The notes under the pieces are model-generated. The model did no database searches and was not told where the DNA came from. It worked only from the letters and a program-made list of their open reading frames with translations. From assembly GCA_036263455.1 (NCBI GenBank), contig DATAGZ010000011.1, positions 1-64,000 on the forward strand: DNA of 64,000 bases, written 5' to 3'. The position numbers were made by a program, and so were the translations under genes. This DNA comes from DATAGZ01 sp036263455 (lineage in GTDB: Bacteria > Pseudomonadota > Alphaproteobacteria > Dongiales > Dongiaceae). Positions 33,840 through 43,042 of this stretch are shown here, one piece after another (position 1 is the stretch's first letter; each line of letters starts with the position of its first letter).

Positions 33840-34702
33840 TATTGATGGCCTTCGATGGCAGCGGACCGGCGGCTTAAAATACGATCCAGGATGATCGCGA
33901 CGACCACGATGACAATTCCTGCCTCGATCCCGCTCTGGGCATCGACATTGCCCAAAGCCCGTACCACCAGAGCGCCCAATCCTTGGGCGCCGACCAGTGC
34001 AGCAATCACCACCATGGACAGCGACAGCATGATCGTCTGGTTGACTCCTGCCATGAGCGTTGGCAGTGCGGCAGGCAGCTTCACCTTCCAGAGCAATTGC
34101 CGGCGCGTATATCCGAACGCCTCGCCCGCCTCGATCAACGGCTTGGGAACGCGCGAAATGCCGAGATAGGTCAGCCGAATGGGGGCAGGAACGACATAGA
34201 TGACGGTCGCCACCAATCCGGGGACGAAGCCCAGGCCGAAAAAAATCAAGGTAGGGACGAGATAAACGAAGGTCGGAATGGTCTGCATCATATCCAGTAC
34301 CGGCGTGATCGCCGCATACAGGCGCGGCCGGCGCGCGCACAAGATGCCGATCGGCATCCCGATAATCAGGGACACAAAGGTAGCATAGATGACGAGGACC
34401 AGCGTCTCCACCATGGGTTGCCACAATCCCTGATTGAGAATGTACAGCAGGCCGAGTGCGACCAACAATAGTAGCCGCCAGGACCGATGCAGCGCGAAGG
34501 CGATGGCGGCCAATGTGAGGATCAGCAGCGGCGGCGGCACCGCGAGCAGAAGCCTGACGCTGCCCTCCAGCGGCCATCGGGTCGCCGCCGTAATCGCATC
34601 AAAGGTTTTTTCGAGGTGATTGGTCAGAAATTCGACGCATAGGGCGCCCCAGGCCCCGATGGGTACCTTATATCTGGTGATGAGACCGGTTACCGGATCC
34701 AT
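33839..34702 (-). CDS. choW: Choline ABC transporter, permease protein
   Basis: 287 residues with about six TM segments. The cytoplasmic coupling loop includes GEAFGYTRRQLLWKVKLPAAL, the EAA-type motif of ProW/ChoW permeases. MIGMPIGIL-like TM and VVIAALVGAQGLG lie on either side. AAAGGG precedes the ATG at 34702. It lies between choX and choV in one operon and forms the membrane channel of the importer. Confidence 0.9.
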   Translation of the reverse strand: MDPVTGLITRYKVPIGAWGALCVEFLTNHLEKTFDAITAATRWPLEGSVRLLLAVPPPLLILTLAAIAFALHRSWRLLLLVALGLLYILNQGLWQPMVETLVLVIYATFVSLIIGMPIGILCARRPRLYAAITPVLDMMQTIPTFVYLVPTLIFFGLGFVPGLVATVIYVVPAPIRLTYLGISRVPKPLIEAGEAFGYTRRQLLWKVKLPAALPTLMAGVNQTIMLSLSMVVIAALVGAQGLGALVVRALGNVDAQSGIEAGIVIVVVAIILDRILSRRSAAIEGHQ

Positions 34703-34763
34703 GTCACCCTTTCAGCCACGGCAGTGCCGGGAAAAACGCTCCCGGCACGCACCAAGGTATAGG

Positions 34764-35693
34764 CTAGAGGCCGAGGCTCTTTTTCACCGCCGCCTCGCCG
34801 TCTTCGCCGGACACCGTCGTGACGCCGGCGAGCCAGCTATCGAGCACCGCCGGATTGGCCTTCAGCCAGGCGGTGGCGGCATCCTTGGGCTTGGTCTTCT
34901 TGTCGAGAATGTCGGCCATGATCTGACCTTCCATGTCCACGGTAAACTTCAAGTTGGCGAGCAGCTTACCGATATTGGGGCACTCCTTCACATAGCCCGC
35001 GCGCGTATTGGTGAAAACCGTCGCGGAGCCAAAGCCCGAATCCCCCATGCCCGACAGATAGACGAGGTTCATCTTGCCCATGACGGGGTGCGGCGTCCAA
35101 CCGAGGAACACGATCCACTTGTTGTTCTTTATGTCTTTCTTGGCCTCGGTCAACATGCCGGCCTCGCTGGATTCGACCAGTTGGAAGCCATCGAGATTAT
35201 TGGCTTTATCCGCGATGAAGCCCTGCACGATCTTGTTGCCGTCGTTCCCGGGTTCAATCCCATAGATCTTCTTATTGAACTTATCGCCGTGCTTACCGAT
35301 ATCCTTGAGATCCTTCACCCCACCATCGGCCACATACTGGGGAACGACGAGGCCATATCCCGCCCCTTCGAGATTGGCCGTCACGGTATCGATGGACCCT
35401 TCCTTCGTATAAGGTTCGATCTGAGAAGTCTGCGACGGCATCCAATTGCCCAGGAAAACGTCGAGATCCTTGTTTTTTAGGCCCTGAAACGCCACCGCGA
35501 GTTCAAGATCGGTGATCTTGGGCTCGTAGCCGAGCCCTTCCAGCACCGTGGTCGCAAGGCCCGTGGTCGATTGCAGATCGGTCCAGGCAATCTGACCGAA
35601 CCGCACCGTCTTGCACGATTCCGGATCGGCGAAGGCCGCTTGCATGGCGATAATGGAAAAAGCCACGGCGGCTAAAGATAAGCGTAGTTTCAT
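34764..35693 (-). CDS. choX: Choline ABC transporter, periplasmic binding protein
   Basis: 309 residues. A Sec signal peptide (MKLRLSLAAVAFSIIAMQAAFA) probably ends at residue 22. The mature protein starts DPESCKTVRFGQIAWTD, as in ChoX, and has aromatic residues suited to an ammonium-binding cage (for example GNWMPSQT and IVFLGWTPHP). GGAGG precedes the ATG at 35693. It is the first gene of choX-choW-choV-HAD. Glycine betaine as ligand is possible, but the divergent betB-betA genes favour choline. Confidence 0.9.
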   Translation of the reverse strand: MKLRLSLAAVAFSIIAMQAAFADPESCKTVRFGQIAWTDLQSTTGLATTVLEGLGYEPKITDLELAVAFQGLKNKDLDVFLGNWMPSQTSQIEPYTKEGSIDTVTANLEGAGYGLVVPQYVADGGVKDLKDIGKHGDKFNKKIYGIEPGNDGNKIVQGFIADKANNLDGFQLVESSEAGMLTEAKKDIKNNKWIVFLGWTPHPVMGKMNLVYLSGMGDSGFGSATVFTNTRAGYVKECPNIGKLLANLKFTVDMEGQIMADILDKKTKPKDAATAWLKANPAVLDSWLAGVTTVSGEDGEAAVKKSLGL

Positions 35694-35730
35694 TGTTATT
35701 CCTCCCACGGCGGCAGCACCGCCATCGAAA

Positions 35731-35759
35731 AGACTAAGGAATTCCATCGCACCTGGCAA
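35731..35759 (-). promoter_or_regulatory. Candidate choX promoter
   Basis: On the minus strand a -35 TTGCCA (35754-35759), a 17-bp spacer and a -10 TAGTCT (35731-35736) lie 38-66 bases before choX. The region to 35827 also has to drive betB in the other direction; a TTGCTA there (35784-35789) could be its -35. No BetI-type palindrome was recognised. Confidence 0.35.
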
Positions 35760-35827
35760 AGGAAATTACGAGCAGGCCGAGATTGCTATTTAACGGCAAA
35801 TCGGGAATCTATGGCGGCAAGGGGAAT

Positions 35828-37276
35828 ATGCTCGGACATTATATACATGGCGCCTATTTCTTCGCTGGGGGCGAGACGCATTTCATGACCCAGAACCCGG
35901 CCACCAATCTGCCGATCGAGGAAGTGGCCTGCGCCGGACAAGATACGATCGATCACGCCATCCGCTCCGCCCGGGCGGGCTTTGCTTCCTGGTCGGCCAA
36001 GACGGGCGCAGAACGCGGCAGAATCCTGGCCAAGGCCGCCCGCCTCCTGCGCGAGCGCACCGACTCCCTCGCTCGCCTGGAAGTCGAGGATACCGGCAAG
36101 CCTATATCGGAGGCCTTGGCCGTCGACATCGCGTCCGGCGCCGACTGCCTCGAATATTTCGCGGGCCTCGCGCAGAGCCTGCATGGCCAGCATTTCGATC
36201 TCGGCCAGAGCTTCGCCTATACGCGCCGGGAACCCCTGGGCATTTGTCTCGGTATCGGTGCCTGGAATTATCCGCTGCAGATCGCCTGCTGGAAATCGGC
36301 GCCTGCCCTCGCCGCGGGCAATGCCATGATTTTCAAGCCTTCCGAACTCACTCCGCTCACCGCGGCGAAGCTCGCCGAAATTTATACCGAGGCTGGATTG
36401 CCCGATGGCGTTTTCAATGTCGTGCAGGGCGATGGCCAGACCGGCCAAGCGCTCGTGGAAAGGCCCGAGATCGCCAAGGTCTCGCTGACGGGCTCGGTGC
36501 CGACCGGCCGCAGGATCATGGCGGCGGCGGCGGCCACGCTGAAAAAAGTGACGCTGGAGCTCGGCGGGAAATCGCCCCTCATCATTTTTGAGGATGCCGC
36601 GCTCGACAATGCCGTTTCTGGCGCCATTCTCGGGAATTTCTATACGCAAGGGGAAATCTGTTCCAATGGCACCCGGGTATTCGTCCATGAATCCCGCCAT
36701 GATGAATTTCTCGACCGGTTGGTCACGCGCGTGAAGAAGATGGTCGTGGGCAATCCCATGGACCCGCAGACCCATGTCGGAGCCCTGATCAGCCCGGCCC
36801 ATCTCGAGAAAGTCGAACGCTACATCGCCCTTGGCGTGCAAGGCGGCGCGCGTCTCGTTCTGGGCGGATCGCGCCCCCAGGATCCCGGGCTCCTGCGGGG
36901 AAACTTCATCGAACCCACCATCTTTACCGACTGCGCCGACGACATGGTCATCTGCCGCGAGGAGATTTTCGGCCCGGTCATGACTATCCTGACATTCCGC
37001 GAGGAGGACGAGGTCGTCGCGCGCGCCAATGCCAGCGAGTATGGCCTGTCCGCGGGGATCTTCACCCGCGATGTCCAGCGCGCCCATCGCGTGATATCCC
37101 GGCTCGAGGCGGGCACCTGCTGGATCAACACCTATAACATCACCCCCGTGGAGGTGCCCTTCGGGGGCAACAAGCAATCGGGGATCGGCCGCGAAAACTC
37201 GCTCGCCGCGCTCGAACATTATACGCAGCTCAAATCCGTCTATGTCGAAGGGGGCGATGTCGCCGCTCCCTACTGA
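35828..37276 (+). CDS. betB: Betaine-aldehyde dehydrogenase
   Basis: 482 residues, the usual length. It oxidises betaine aldehyde to glycine betaine with NAD(P)+. The catalytic Glu is in LELGGKSPLI and the Cys in GEICSNGTRVF. GAWNYPLQIACWK and EVPFGGNKQSGIGREN are BetB-like. The ATG at 35828 follows AAGGGG. betA starts 6 bases after the stop. With choXWV divergent across a short gap, this forms a complete choline import and oxidation locus. Confidence 0.94.
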   Translation: MLGHYIHGAYFFAGGETHFMTQNPATNLPIEEVACAGQDTIDHAIRSARAGFASWSAKTGAERGRILAKAARLLRERTDSLARLEVEDTGKPISEALAVDIASGADCLEYFAGLAQSLHGQHFDLGQSFAYTRREPLGICLGIGAWNYPLQIACWKSAPALAAGNAMIFKPSELTPLTAAKLAEIYTEAGLPDGVFNVVQGDGQTGQALVERPEIAKVSLTGSVPTGRRIMAAAAATLKKVTLELGGKSPLIIFEDAALDNAVSGAILGNFYTQGEICSNGTRVFVHESRHDEFLDRLVTRVKKMVVGNPMDPQTHVGALISPAHLEKVERYIALGVQGGARLVLGGSRPQDPGLLRGNFIEPTIFTDCADDMVICREEIFGPVMTILTFREEDEVVARANASEYGLSAGIFTRDVQRAHRVISRLEAGTCWINTYNITPVEVPFGGNKQSGIGRENSLAALEHYTQLKSVYVEGGDVAAPY

Positions 37277-37282
37277 GGTCTC

Positions 37283-38941
37283 ATGAAATTTGACGCCATC
37301 TATGATTACGTCATTATCGGCGCAGGTTCTGCCGGATGCGTTCTGGCCAACCGATTGAGCGAGGATAGCGGGTCCAGAATCCTGCTCCTCGAAGCGGGAC
37401 CGCGCGACCGTGGCTGGAAGATCCACATGCCCGCCGCCCTGACCTACAACCTGTGCGACGACCGCTACAATTGGTACTACCATACCGAGAAGCAGCCCTT
37501 CCTCAACGACCGGGTCATGTATTGGCCGCGCGGGCGCGTGCTGGGCGGCTCTTCTTCCCTCAACGCCATGGTCTATGTGCGCGGCCACGCGCTCGATTAC
37601 GACCGCTGGGCGGAACAGGGGGCGGCCGGCTGGTCCTATGCCGAGATCCTCCCCTATTTCAAGAAGGCACAGCGCCATGAATTAGGTGGAAACGCCTATC
37701 GCGGCGATAGCGGACCCTTGTGGGTGCATCGCGGCGATCAGCCCAATCCGCTCTTCGATGCCTTTATCGAGGCCGGGCTCCAGGCGGGCTACCCTTACAC
37801 CGAGGATATGAACGGGTATCAGCAGGAAGGCTTCGGCCGGATGGACATGACGATTCATAATGGGCGGCGCTGGTCGGCGGCGGCGGCCTATCTGCGGCCG
37901 GCGGAGCGGCGTCCCCACCTGGCGATCCACACCGGCGCCTTCGTCACCCGCATCCTGTTCGAGGAAAATATCGCCGTGGGCGTCGAATACCTCCGGAATG
38001 GCCAGATACGCAAGGTGCGCGCCGAGCGCGAGACCATCCTGAGCGGCGGAGCGATCAATTCGCCCCAGCTTCTGCAGCTTTCGGGTATTGGGCCTGCCGA
38101 TCTGCTGCGCCGGCATAACATACCGGTGGTCCATGACCTGCCAGGCGTCGGCGAGAACCTGCAGGAACATCTGGAGATGTATATCCAGCACCGCTGCACC
38201 CAGCCCCTTTCCCTCTATGGCGTGCAGAAGATGCCGCGCATGGCCCTGGCGGGGGCGCGGTGGTTCTTGACCCGGCGGGGGGTCTGCGCGAGCGCCCATC
38301 TCGAAGCTGGTGGATTCATCCGAACGCAAGCGGGGATCGAACACCCCAATCTGCAGTACCATTTCTTGCCGTCTCAAGTGATCGATCATGGCCGGCAGCC
38401 CGTCGAATGCGAAGCTTTCCAAGTCCATGCCGGCACCATGCGGGCGACCTCGAAGGGCTGGATCCGCATTCGGTCGAGCGATCCCCGGCAACATCCGGAA
38501 ATCCAGCCGAACTATTTGGCGACCGAGCAGGACCGCCGCGAAATGCGCGACGCCGTGAAACTGACCCGGGAAATCTTCGCTCAAAAGGCCTTCGCCTCCT
38601 ATCGCGGCGCAGAATTGCAACCGGGACCAGATGTCCGGAGTGATACGGACATCGACGCCTTTGTTCGCGCCAAGGCCGACAGCGCTTATCATCCGTGCGC
38701 CAGCTGTAAAATGGGGACGGATTCCTTGGCCGTCGTCGATCCCGAGGCCCGCGTGCATGGCGTCGCCAGCCTGCGGGTGGTGGATGCCTCGATCATGCCT
38801 TCGGTTGTCAGCGGCAATCTCAACGCACCGACCATCATGATGGCGGAGAAATGCGCCGACATGATTCGAGGATTCCCCGCTTTGCCGCGAAGCAATGCCC
38901 CTGTCTATTCATCGCCCCGCTGGCAGACCGACCAGAGATAA
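37283..38941 (+). CDS. betA: Choline dehydrogenase (GMC oxidoreductase)
   Basis: 552 residues. It is an FAD-dependent membrane-associated enzyme that oxidises choline to betaine aldehyde. The FAD motif is DYVIIGAGSAGCVLANRLSE. GMC signature 1 is in GRVLGGSSSLNAMVYVRG and signature 2 in GAINSPQLLQLSGIGP. The catalytic His is in the C-terminal SGNLNAPT-flanked region and in SAYHPCASCKMG. It is coupled to betB by a 6-base gap. betI and betC are absent from the window. Confidence 0.94.
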   Translation: MKFDAIYDYVIIGAGSAGCVLANRLSEDSGSRILLLEAGPRDRGWKIHMPAALTYNLCDDRYNWYYHTEKQPFLNDRVMYWPRGRVLGGSSSLNAMVYVRGHALDYDRWAEQGAAGWSYAEILPYFKKAQRHELGGNAYRGDSGPLWVHRGDQPNPLFDAFIEAGLQAGYPYTEDMNGYQQEGFGRMDMTIHNGRRWSAAAAYLRPAERRPHLAIHTGAFVTRILFEENIAVGVEYLRNGQIRKVRAERETILSGGAINSPQLLQLSGIGPADLLRRHNIPVVHDLPGVGENLQEHLEMYIQHRCTQPLSLYGVQKMPRMALAGARWFLTRRGVCASAHLEAGGFIRTQAGIEHPNLQYHFLPSQVIDHGRQPVECEAFQVHAGTMRATSKGWIRIRSSDPRQHPEIQPNYLATEQDRREMRDAVKLTREIFAQKAFASYRGAELQPGPDVRSDTDIDAFVRAKADSAYHPCASCKMGTDSLAVVDPEARVHGVASLRVVDASIMPSVVSGNLNAPTIMMAEKCADMIRGFPALPRSNAPVYSSPRWQTDQR

Positions 38942-38983
38942 ATCTTGACCCAGCTGCAAGGAAAATGCTCCCTTGCGCCCTTC

Positions 38984-40141
38984 ATGACCAGCGAACAACG
39001 AGAACTGAGCGAGAACGAGCAGCTCGAATGGCTGCAGCTCTGGCGCACGGAGAATGTTGGCCCGGTGGCTTTTCGTCAGCTCCTGGCGCGCTTCGGTTCT
39101 GCGCGAGAGGCATTGCGCGCCCTGCCTGACTTCGCCCGGCGTGGCGGACGCGCCCAGCCGTTCACCCCTTACAAGCGTGAGGATGCCGAGCGCGAATATG
39201 CTGCCCTGCGCCGCATCGGCGGGGTCCTGCTTCCCTTTTGCTCGGCCTCCTTCCCAATGGGGCTGCGAGTCCTCTCCGACTCTCCGCCGCTTCTCAATGT
39301 CCTCGGGCGACTGGACCTCCTGGCCCAGCCGATGATCGCCCTGGTAGGGGCGCGCAACGCGTCTGCGAATGGCAGGCGGCTCGCGGAAACCATGGCCGCG
39401 GATCTCATTAAGGCAGGCTATGCCGTCGTCTCGGGTCTGGCGCGCGGGATCGACACGGCCGCCCACCGCGGCGCTCTGTCTGCTCAGGATGATGCGCGTC
39501 CTGAAGGAACGGTCGCCGTCGTCGCGGGTGGCATCGACATCATCTATCCTCCTGAAAATGAACAATTATACCAGGAAATCTCCCAACGCGGCCTGATCGT
39601 CGCCGAGATGGGCGTGGGCACCCAGCCAACCGCCCGCAATTTCCCACGCCGCAACCGCATCATCTCCGGCCTGTCCCTGGGCGTGGTGGTGATCGAGGCG
39701 GCGCTTAAATCGGGTTCGCTCATCACGGCGCGCTTTGCCCTGGAACAGGGTCGCGAAGTGATGGCCGTGCCCGGCTCACCGCTCGATCCGCGCTGTCGTG
39801 GTGCCAACAAGCTCATCCGCGAGAAGGCCACGCTTGTCGAAGATGCCGAGCAGATCATCGCCGAAATCGAGCCGATGCGCGACCGCACGCGGTTTCTGGA
39901 ACCCGACGAACAGATTCGCTGGGAGGATATCGTTCCACCCTCGGACAGCGAGCTCGATAGCTGGCGCCGCAATATCTTGATGCAGCTCTCTCCCTCGCCC
40001 GTAGCGGTTGACGAATTGCTCCGGCAATGCCAATGCTCCTCCATGATTCTAGGGACAATCCTCCTGGAACTCGAACTGGCCGGCAGGCTGGAGCGGCACC
40101 CTGGCAATCGTGTCTCCATGATCGTTGATAAGATACTGTAA
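38984..40141 (+). CDS. dprA: DNA-processing protein DprA
   Basis: About 385 residues from the ATG at 38984. DprA loads RecA onto incoming single-stranded DNA during natural transformation. The Rossmann-like core has VGARNASANGRRLAE, SGLARGIDTAAHRGAL, AVVAGGIDIIYPPEN and the RNRIISGLS motif. A C-terminal winged helix (about 320-385) is present. A TTG at 38945 could extend the protein by 13 residues. A start at 38984 gives the usual N-terminus. Other competence genes are not in the window. topA follows after 4 bases, a conserved dprA-topA pair. Confidence 0.92.
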   Translation: MTSEQRELSENEQLEWLQLWRTENVGPVAFRQLLARFGSAREALRALPDFARRGGRAQPFTPYKREDAEREYAALRRIGGVLLPFCSASFPMGLRVLSDSPPLLNVLGRLDLLAQPMIALVGARNASANGRRLAETMAADLIKAGYAVVSGLARGIDTAAHRGALSAQDDARPEGTVAVVAGGIDIIYPPENEQLYQEISQRGLIVAEMGVGTQPTARNFPRRNRIISGLSLGVVVIEAALKSGSLITARFALEQGREVMAVPGSPLDPRCRGANKLIREKATLVEDAEQIIAEIEPMRDRTRFLEPDEQIRWEDIVPPSDSELDSWRRNILMQLSPSPVAVDELLRQCQCSSMILGTILLELELAGRLERHPGNRVSMIVDKIL

Positions 40142-40145
40142 TTTA

Positions 40146-42764
40146 ATGAAACTCGTAATCGTTGAATCTCCGGCCAAAGCCAAAACCATCAATAAATATT
40201 TGGGCAGCGACTATCGCGTGCTGGCCAGTTTCGGCCATGTGCGGGACCTCCCCGCCAAGGACGGCTCGGTGCGGCCCGAGGAAAACTTCGCGATGAGCTG
40301 GATCCAGGAGGGCCGCGGCGCCGAGCGAGTCCAGGAAATCGCCAAGGCAGCCAGGCAGGCCGACAGTTTGATCCTGGCGACCGACCCCGACCGCGAGGGA
40401 GAGGCCATTTCCTGGCACCTGGTCGAGGCCCTGCGCGAAAAGAAGGCCCTGGGCAAGCTCAAGATCGAGCGGGTCGCGTTCAACGAGATCACCAAGCGCG
40501 CGGTGCTGGCGGCCATCAACAATCCCCGCCAGATCGACCAGGAGCTGGTCGACGCCTATCTGGCGCGCCGGGCACTCGATTATCTGGTGGGCTTTACCTT
40601 ATCGCCGCTACTCTGGCGCAAAATGCCCGGCTCCCGGTCGGCGGGACGGGTGCAGTCGGTGGCGCTGCGCATCGTCTGCGAGCGCGAGGCGGAGATCGAA
40701 GCCTTCCGGCCACAGGAATATTGGACAGTCGCCATCGACGGCCAAGCGCCGAACGGCCAAATCTTCCAGGCCCGCCTGACCCATCTCGACGGGAAGAAGC
40801 TCGACAAATTCGATCTCGCGACACAAGCCCAGGCCGAGGATGCCGTCGCGCGCGTTACGGCAGCACCCCCTCTGATCGTACGGGAGGTCGAGCGCAAGGC
40901 CACCAAGCGGCACCCTTTTGCGCCCTTCACGACCTCGACCCTGCAACAGGAAGCGTCGCGCAAGCTCGGCCTTGGGGCAGGCCAGACCATGCGCATCGCC
41001 CAGCGTCTCTATGAAGGCGTCGAAATAGGTGGCGAGACGGTCGGCCTGATTACCTATATGCGGACGGATGGCGTCTCGCTCTCCCGCGACGCCATCGAGG
41101 GCGTCCGCTATCTGATCGAGCGTCAATATGGACATTCCTACCTCCCATCCGCGCCACGGGAATATAAAAGTGTCGCAAAGAACGCCCAGGAAGCGCACGA
41201 AGCCATTCGGCCCACCGATGTTTCCCGTACTCCGGAGCAGGTGCGCTCCTTTCTCGACGACCTCGATTATCGCTTCTATGAGCTGATCTGGAAGCGGACG
41301 GTCGCCTCGCAGATGCAGAGCGCCGCGCTCGACCAGGTGGCTATCGACATTGCGGGCCGGGATGTCGTGCTGCGCACCAGCGGCACGATCGTGACCTTCG
41401 ACGGCTTCCTGGCACTCTACCAGGAGGACCGCGACGAGCCGAGCGAAGATGACGAAAATGCGCGCCTGCCGCAATTGGCCAAGGGCGATACGGTCGTCCT
41501 CAAGACGGTGATGCCCGCCCAGCATTTCACCCAGCCTCCGCCCCGCTATAGCGAAGCAAGCCTGATTAAAAAGCTGGAGGAGTTGGGGATCGGGCGGCCC
41601 TCGACCTACGCCTCGACGCTCCAGACCTTGGTCGACCGCGAGTACGTGCGGATCGAGAAGAAGCGCCTGGTGCCCGAGGATCGCGGCCGGCTGGTCACGA
41701 GCTTCCTCACCGGCTTCTTCGACCGCTACGTCCAATATGGGTTTACCGCCGATCTCGAGGAGAAGCTCGATGACATTTCTGGTGGCCGCGCGGACTGGAA
41801 GAAAGTACTGAGCGATTTCTGGTTGGACTTCGCCCTCCATCATAGCGACAGCCAGGGGCGGTCGTCCGTCCTGCCTTCGATGAAGGAGGCGGTCGCCATC
41901 CTCGACAAGGATATCGGCACGCGCTCGGCCGTGATTGATCGCCTGAACGAGACTCTCGCGCCGCATTTCTTTCCGCCCCGCGCCGATGGCGTGGATCCGC
42001 GCGCCTGTCCAGCCTGCAAGACGGGCACACTTGGCATCAAACTGGCGCGCAACGGCGCCTTTATCGGCTGCAGCCGGTACCCCGAGTGCACCTATACCCG
42101 CCCCCTCACCGTGGATGGCGGCGAGGGCGACGTCCTAGCCCAGGGACCTGTCACGCTCGGAAGCGAAAACGGCGAAGATATTACGCTGCGCAAAGGTCCT
42201 TACGGGTATTATGTCCAACGAGGCAATGGCGACAAACCCAAGCGCGCTTCGCTCACCAAGGAGATGAAACCCGAGGATGTCACCCTCGATATCGCACGTG
42301 GCCTGCTCAGCCTGCCGCGCGAGGTCGGCGCACACCCCGAGACTGGCAAAAAGATCACGGCGGCAATCGGCCGCTTCGGCCCTTATCTCAAGCACGGCGA
42401 GGAGTTTCGCTCGATCCCAAAGGGGGACGATGTGCTAACGATCGGCCTCAACCGCGCCGTGGTCATTCTCGCCGAGCCCAAGCGCGGCCGCGGAGGAGGA
42501 GCGCCGGCGGGCAAGGTGCTCGGCACACATCCCGAGGACGGCCAGCCGGTCACGCTGCATAAGGGTCGGTACGGCCCCTATGTCAAACATGGCAAGATCA
42601 ACGCAACGCTTCCCAGGAATATGGGCGACCCCGACAATATTTCGGTCGAGGAGGCACTCAAGCTCCTCGCGCAGAAAGAGGATAAACCCAAGGCCGCGAC
42701 CAGAAAGAGGACCAACAGTGGTAAAACGAACGCAGGCAAGCGGCGAACCTCAAATAGAAAATGA
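40146..42764 (+). CDS. topA: DNA topoisomerase I
   Basis: 872 residues, type IA. It relaxes negative supercoils through a 5'-phosphotyrosine link. The Toprim start is KLVIVESPAKAKTINKYLG with the acidic TDPDREGE. The active-site Tyr is in GLITYMRTDG. A C4 zinc ribbon near residue 620 has ACPACKTGTLG and GCSRYPECTY. Several topoisomerase C-terminal repeats (GPYGYYVQ, GRFGPYLKHG, GRYGPYVKHG) follow. The basic tail ends KRRTSNRK. A small cupin gene begins 47 bases before the stop. Confidence 0.96.
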   Translation: MKLVIVESPAKAKTINKYLGSDYRVLASFGHVRDLPAKDGSVRPEENFAMSWIQEGRGAERVQEIAKAARQADSLILATDPDREGEAISWHLVEALREKKALGKLKIERVAFNEITKRAVLAAINNPRQIDQELVDAYLARRALDYLVGFTLSPLLWRKMPGSRSAGRVQSVALRIVCEREAEIEAFRPQEYWTVAIDGQAPNGQIFQARLTHLDGKKLDKFDLATQAQAEDAVARVTAAPPLIVREVERKATKRHPFAPFTTSTLQQEASRKLGLGAGQTMRIAQRLYEGVEIGGETVGLITYMRTDGVSLSRDAIEGVRYLIERQYGHSYLPSAPREYKSVAKNAQEAHEAIRPTDVSRTPEQVRSFLDDLDYRFYELIWKRTVASQMQSAALDQVAIDIAGRDVVLRTSGTIVTFDGFLALYQEDRDEPSEDDENARLPQLAKGDTVVLKTVMPAQHFTQPPPRYSEASLIKKLEELGIGRPSTYASTLQTLVDREYVRIEKKRLVPEDRGRLVTSFLTGFFDRYVQYGFTADLEEKLDDISGGRADWKKVLSDFWLDFALHHSDSQGRSSVLPSMKEAVAILDKDIGTRSAVIDRLNETLAPHFFPPRADGVDPRACPACKTGTLGIKLARNGAFIGCSRYPECTYTRPLTVDGGEGDVLAQGPVTLGSENGEDITLRKGPYGYYVQRGNGDKPKRASLTKEMKPEDVTLDIARGLLSLPREVGAHPETGKKITAAIGRFGPYLKHGEEFRSIPKGDDVLTIGLNRAVVILAEPKRGRGGGAPAGKVLGTHPEDGQPVTLHKGRYGPYVKHGKINATLPRNMGDPDNISVEEALKLLAQKEDKPKAATRKRTNSGKTNAGKRRTSNRK

Positions 42765-43014
42765 CGCAATAATCGTCACGCGATGGGACTTCGCGGCCGG
42801 CGCCGAGACCGGCCATCATTTCCACGCCTATCCTAATATTGTTGTTCCGCTCACCGACGGCAAGGTGATGATCGAAGATGCCACGGGAAACCACCAAGGT
42901 GAAATGCGCAGAGGGCGATCCTATGCTCGGCCCGCCGGAATCGAACATAACGTCATCAATGCCGGGACCGAACCTTTGTCTTTCGTCGAGATCGAACTGA
43001 AACAGCAGCGCTGA
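42718..43014 (+). CDS. Small cupin domain protein
   Basis: 98 residues, a single cupin barrel. The motif-1 region is TGHHFHAYPNIVVPLTDG, with two His as likely metal ligands. Motif 2 is PAGIEHNVINAG, giving a further His. The start is GTG at 42718 with AGAGGA about 7 bases upstream, overlapping topA by 47 bases in another frame. Longer open sequence upstream is the topA shadow. The function is unknown; small cupins of this size may bind metals or act as isomerases. Confidence 0.75.
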   Translation: MVKRTQASGEPQIENDAIIVTRWDFAAGAETGHHFHAYPNIVVPLTDGKVMIEDATGNHQGEMRRGRSYARPAGIEHNVINAGTEPLSFVEIELKQQR

Positions 43015-43042
43015 GGACCTGGTCCCGGCTGAGTCCTTCTCG

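Noticed and set aside
33840..34577. 246-codon upstream extension of the choV frame
   Set aside because: It runs through choW in another frame. ABC homology begins at 33839, where the start overlaps the choW stop.
35786..37678. 630-codon open frame antisense to betB and betA
   Set aside because: High GC content keeps the antisense frame open. It has no recognisable domain and the two sense genes are certain.
40608..41966. 452-codon open frame antisense to topA
   Set aside because: Shadow of topA codons with no domain and no start context. The same applies to the long antisense frames over rnr, mmsA and the transketolase genes.
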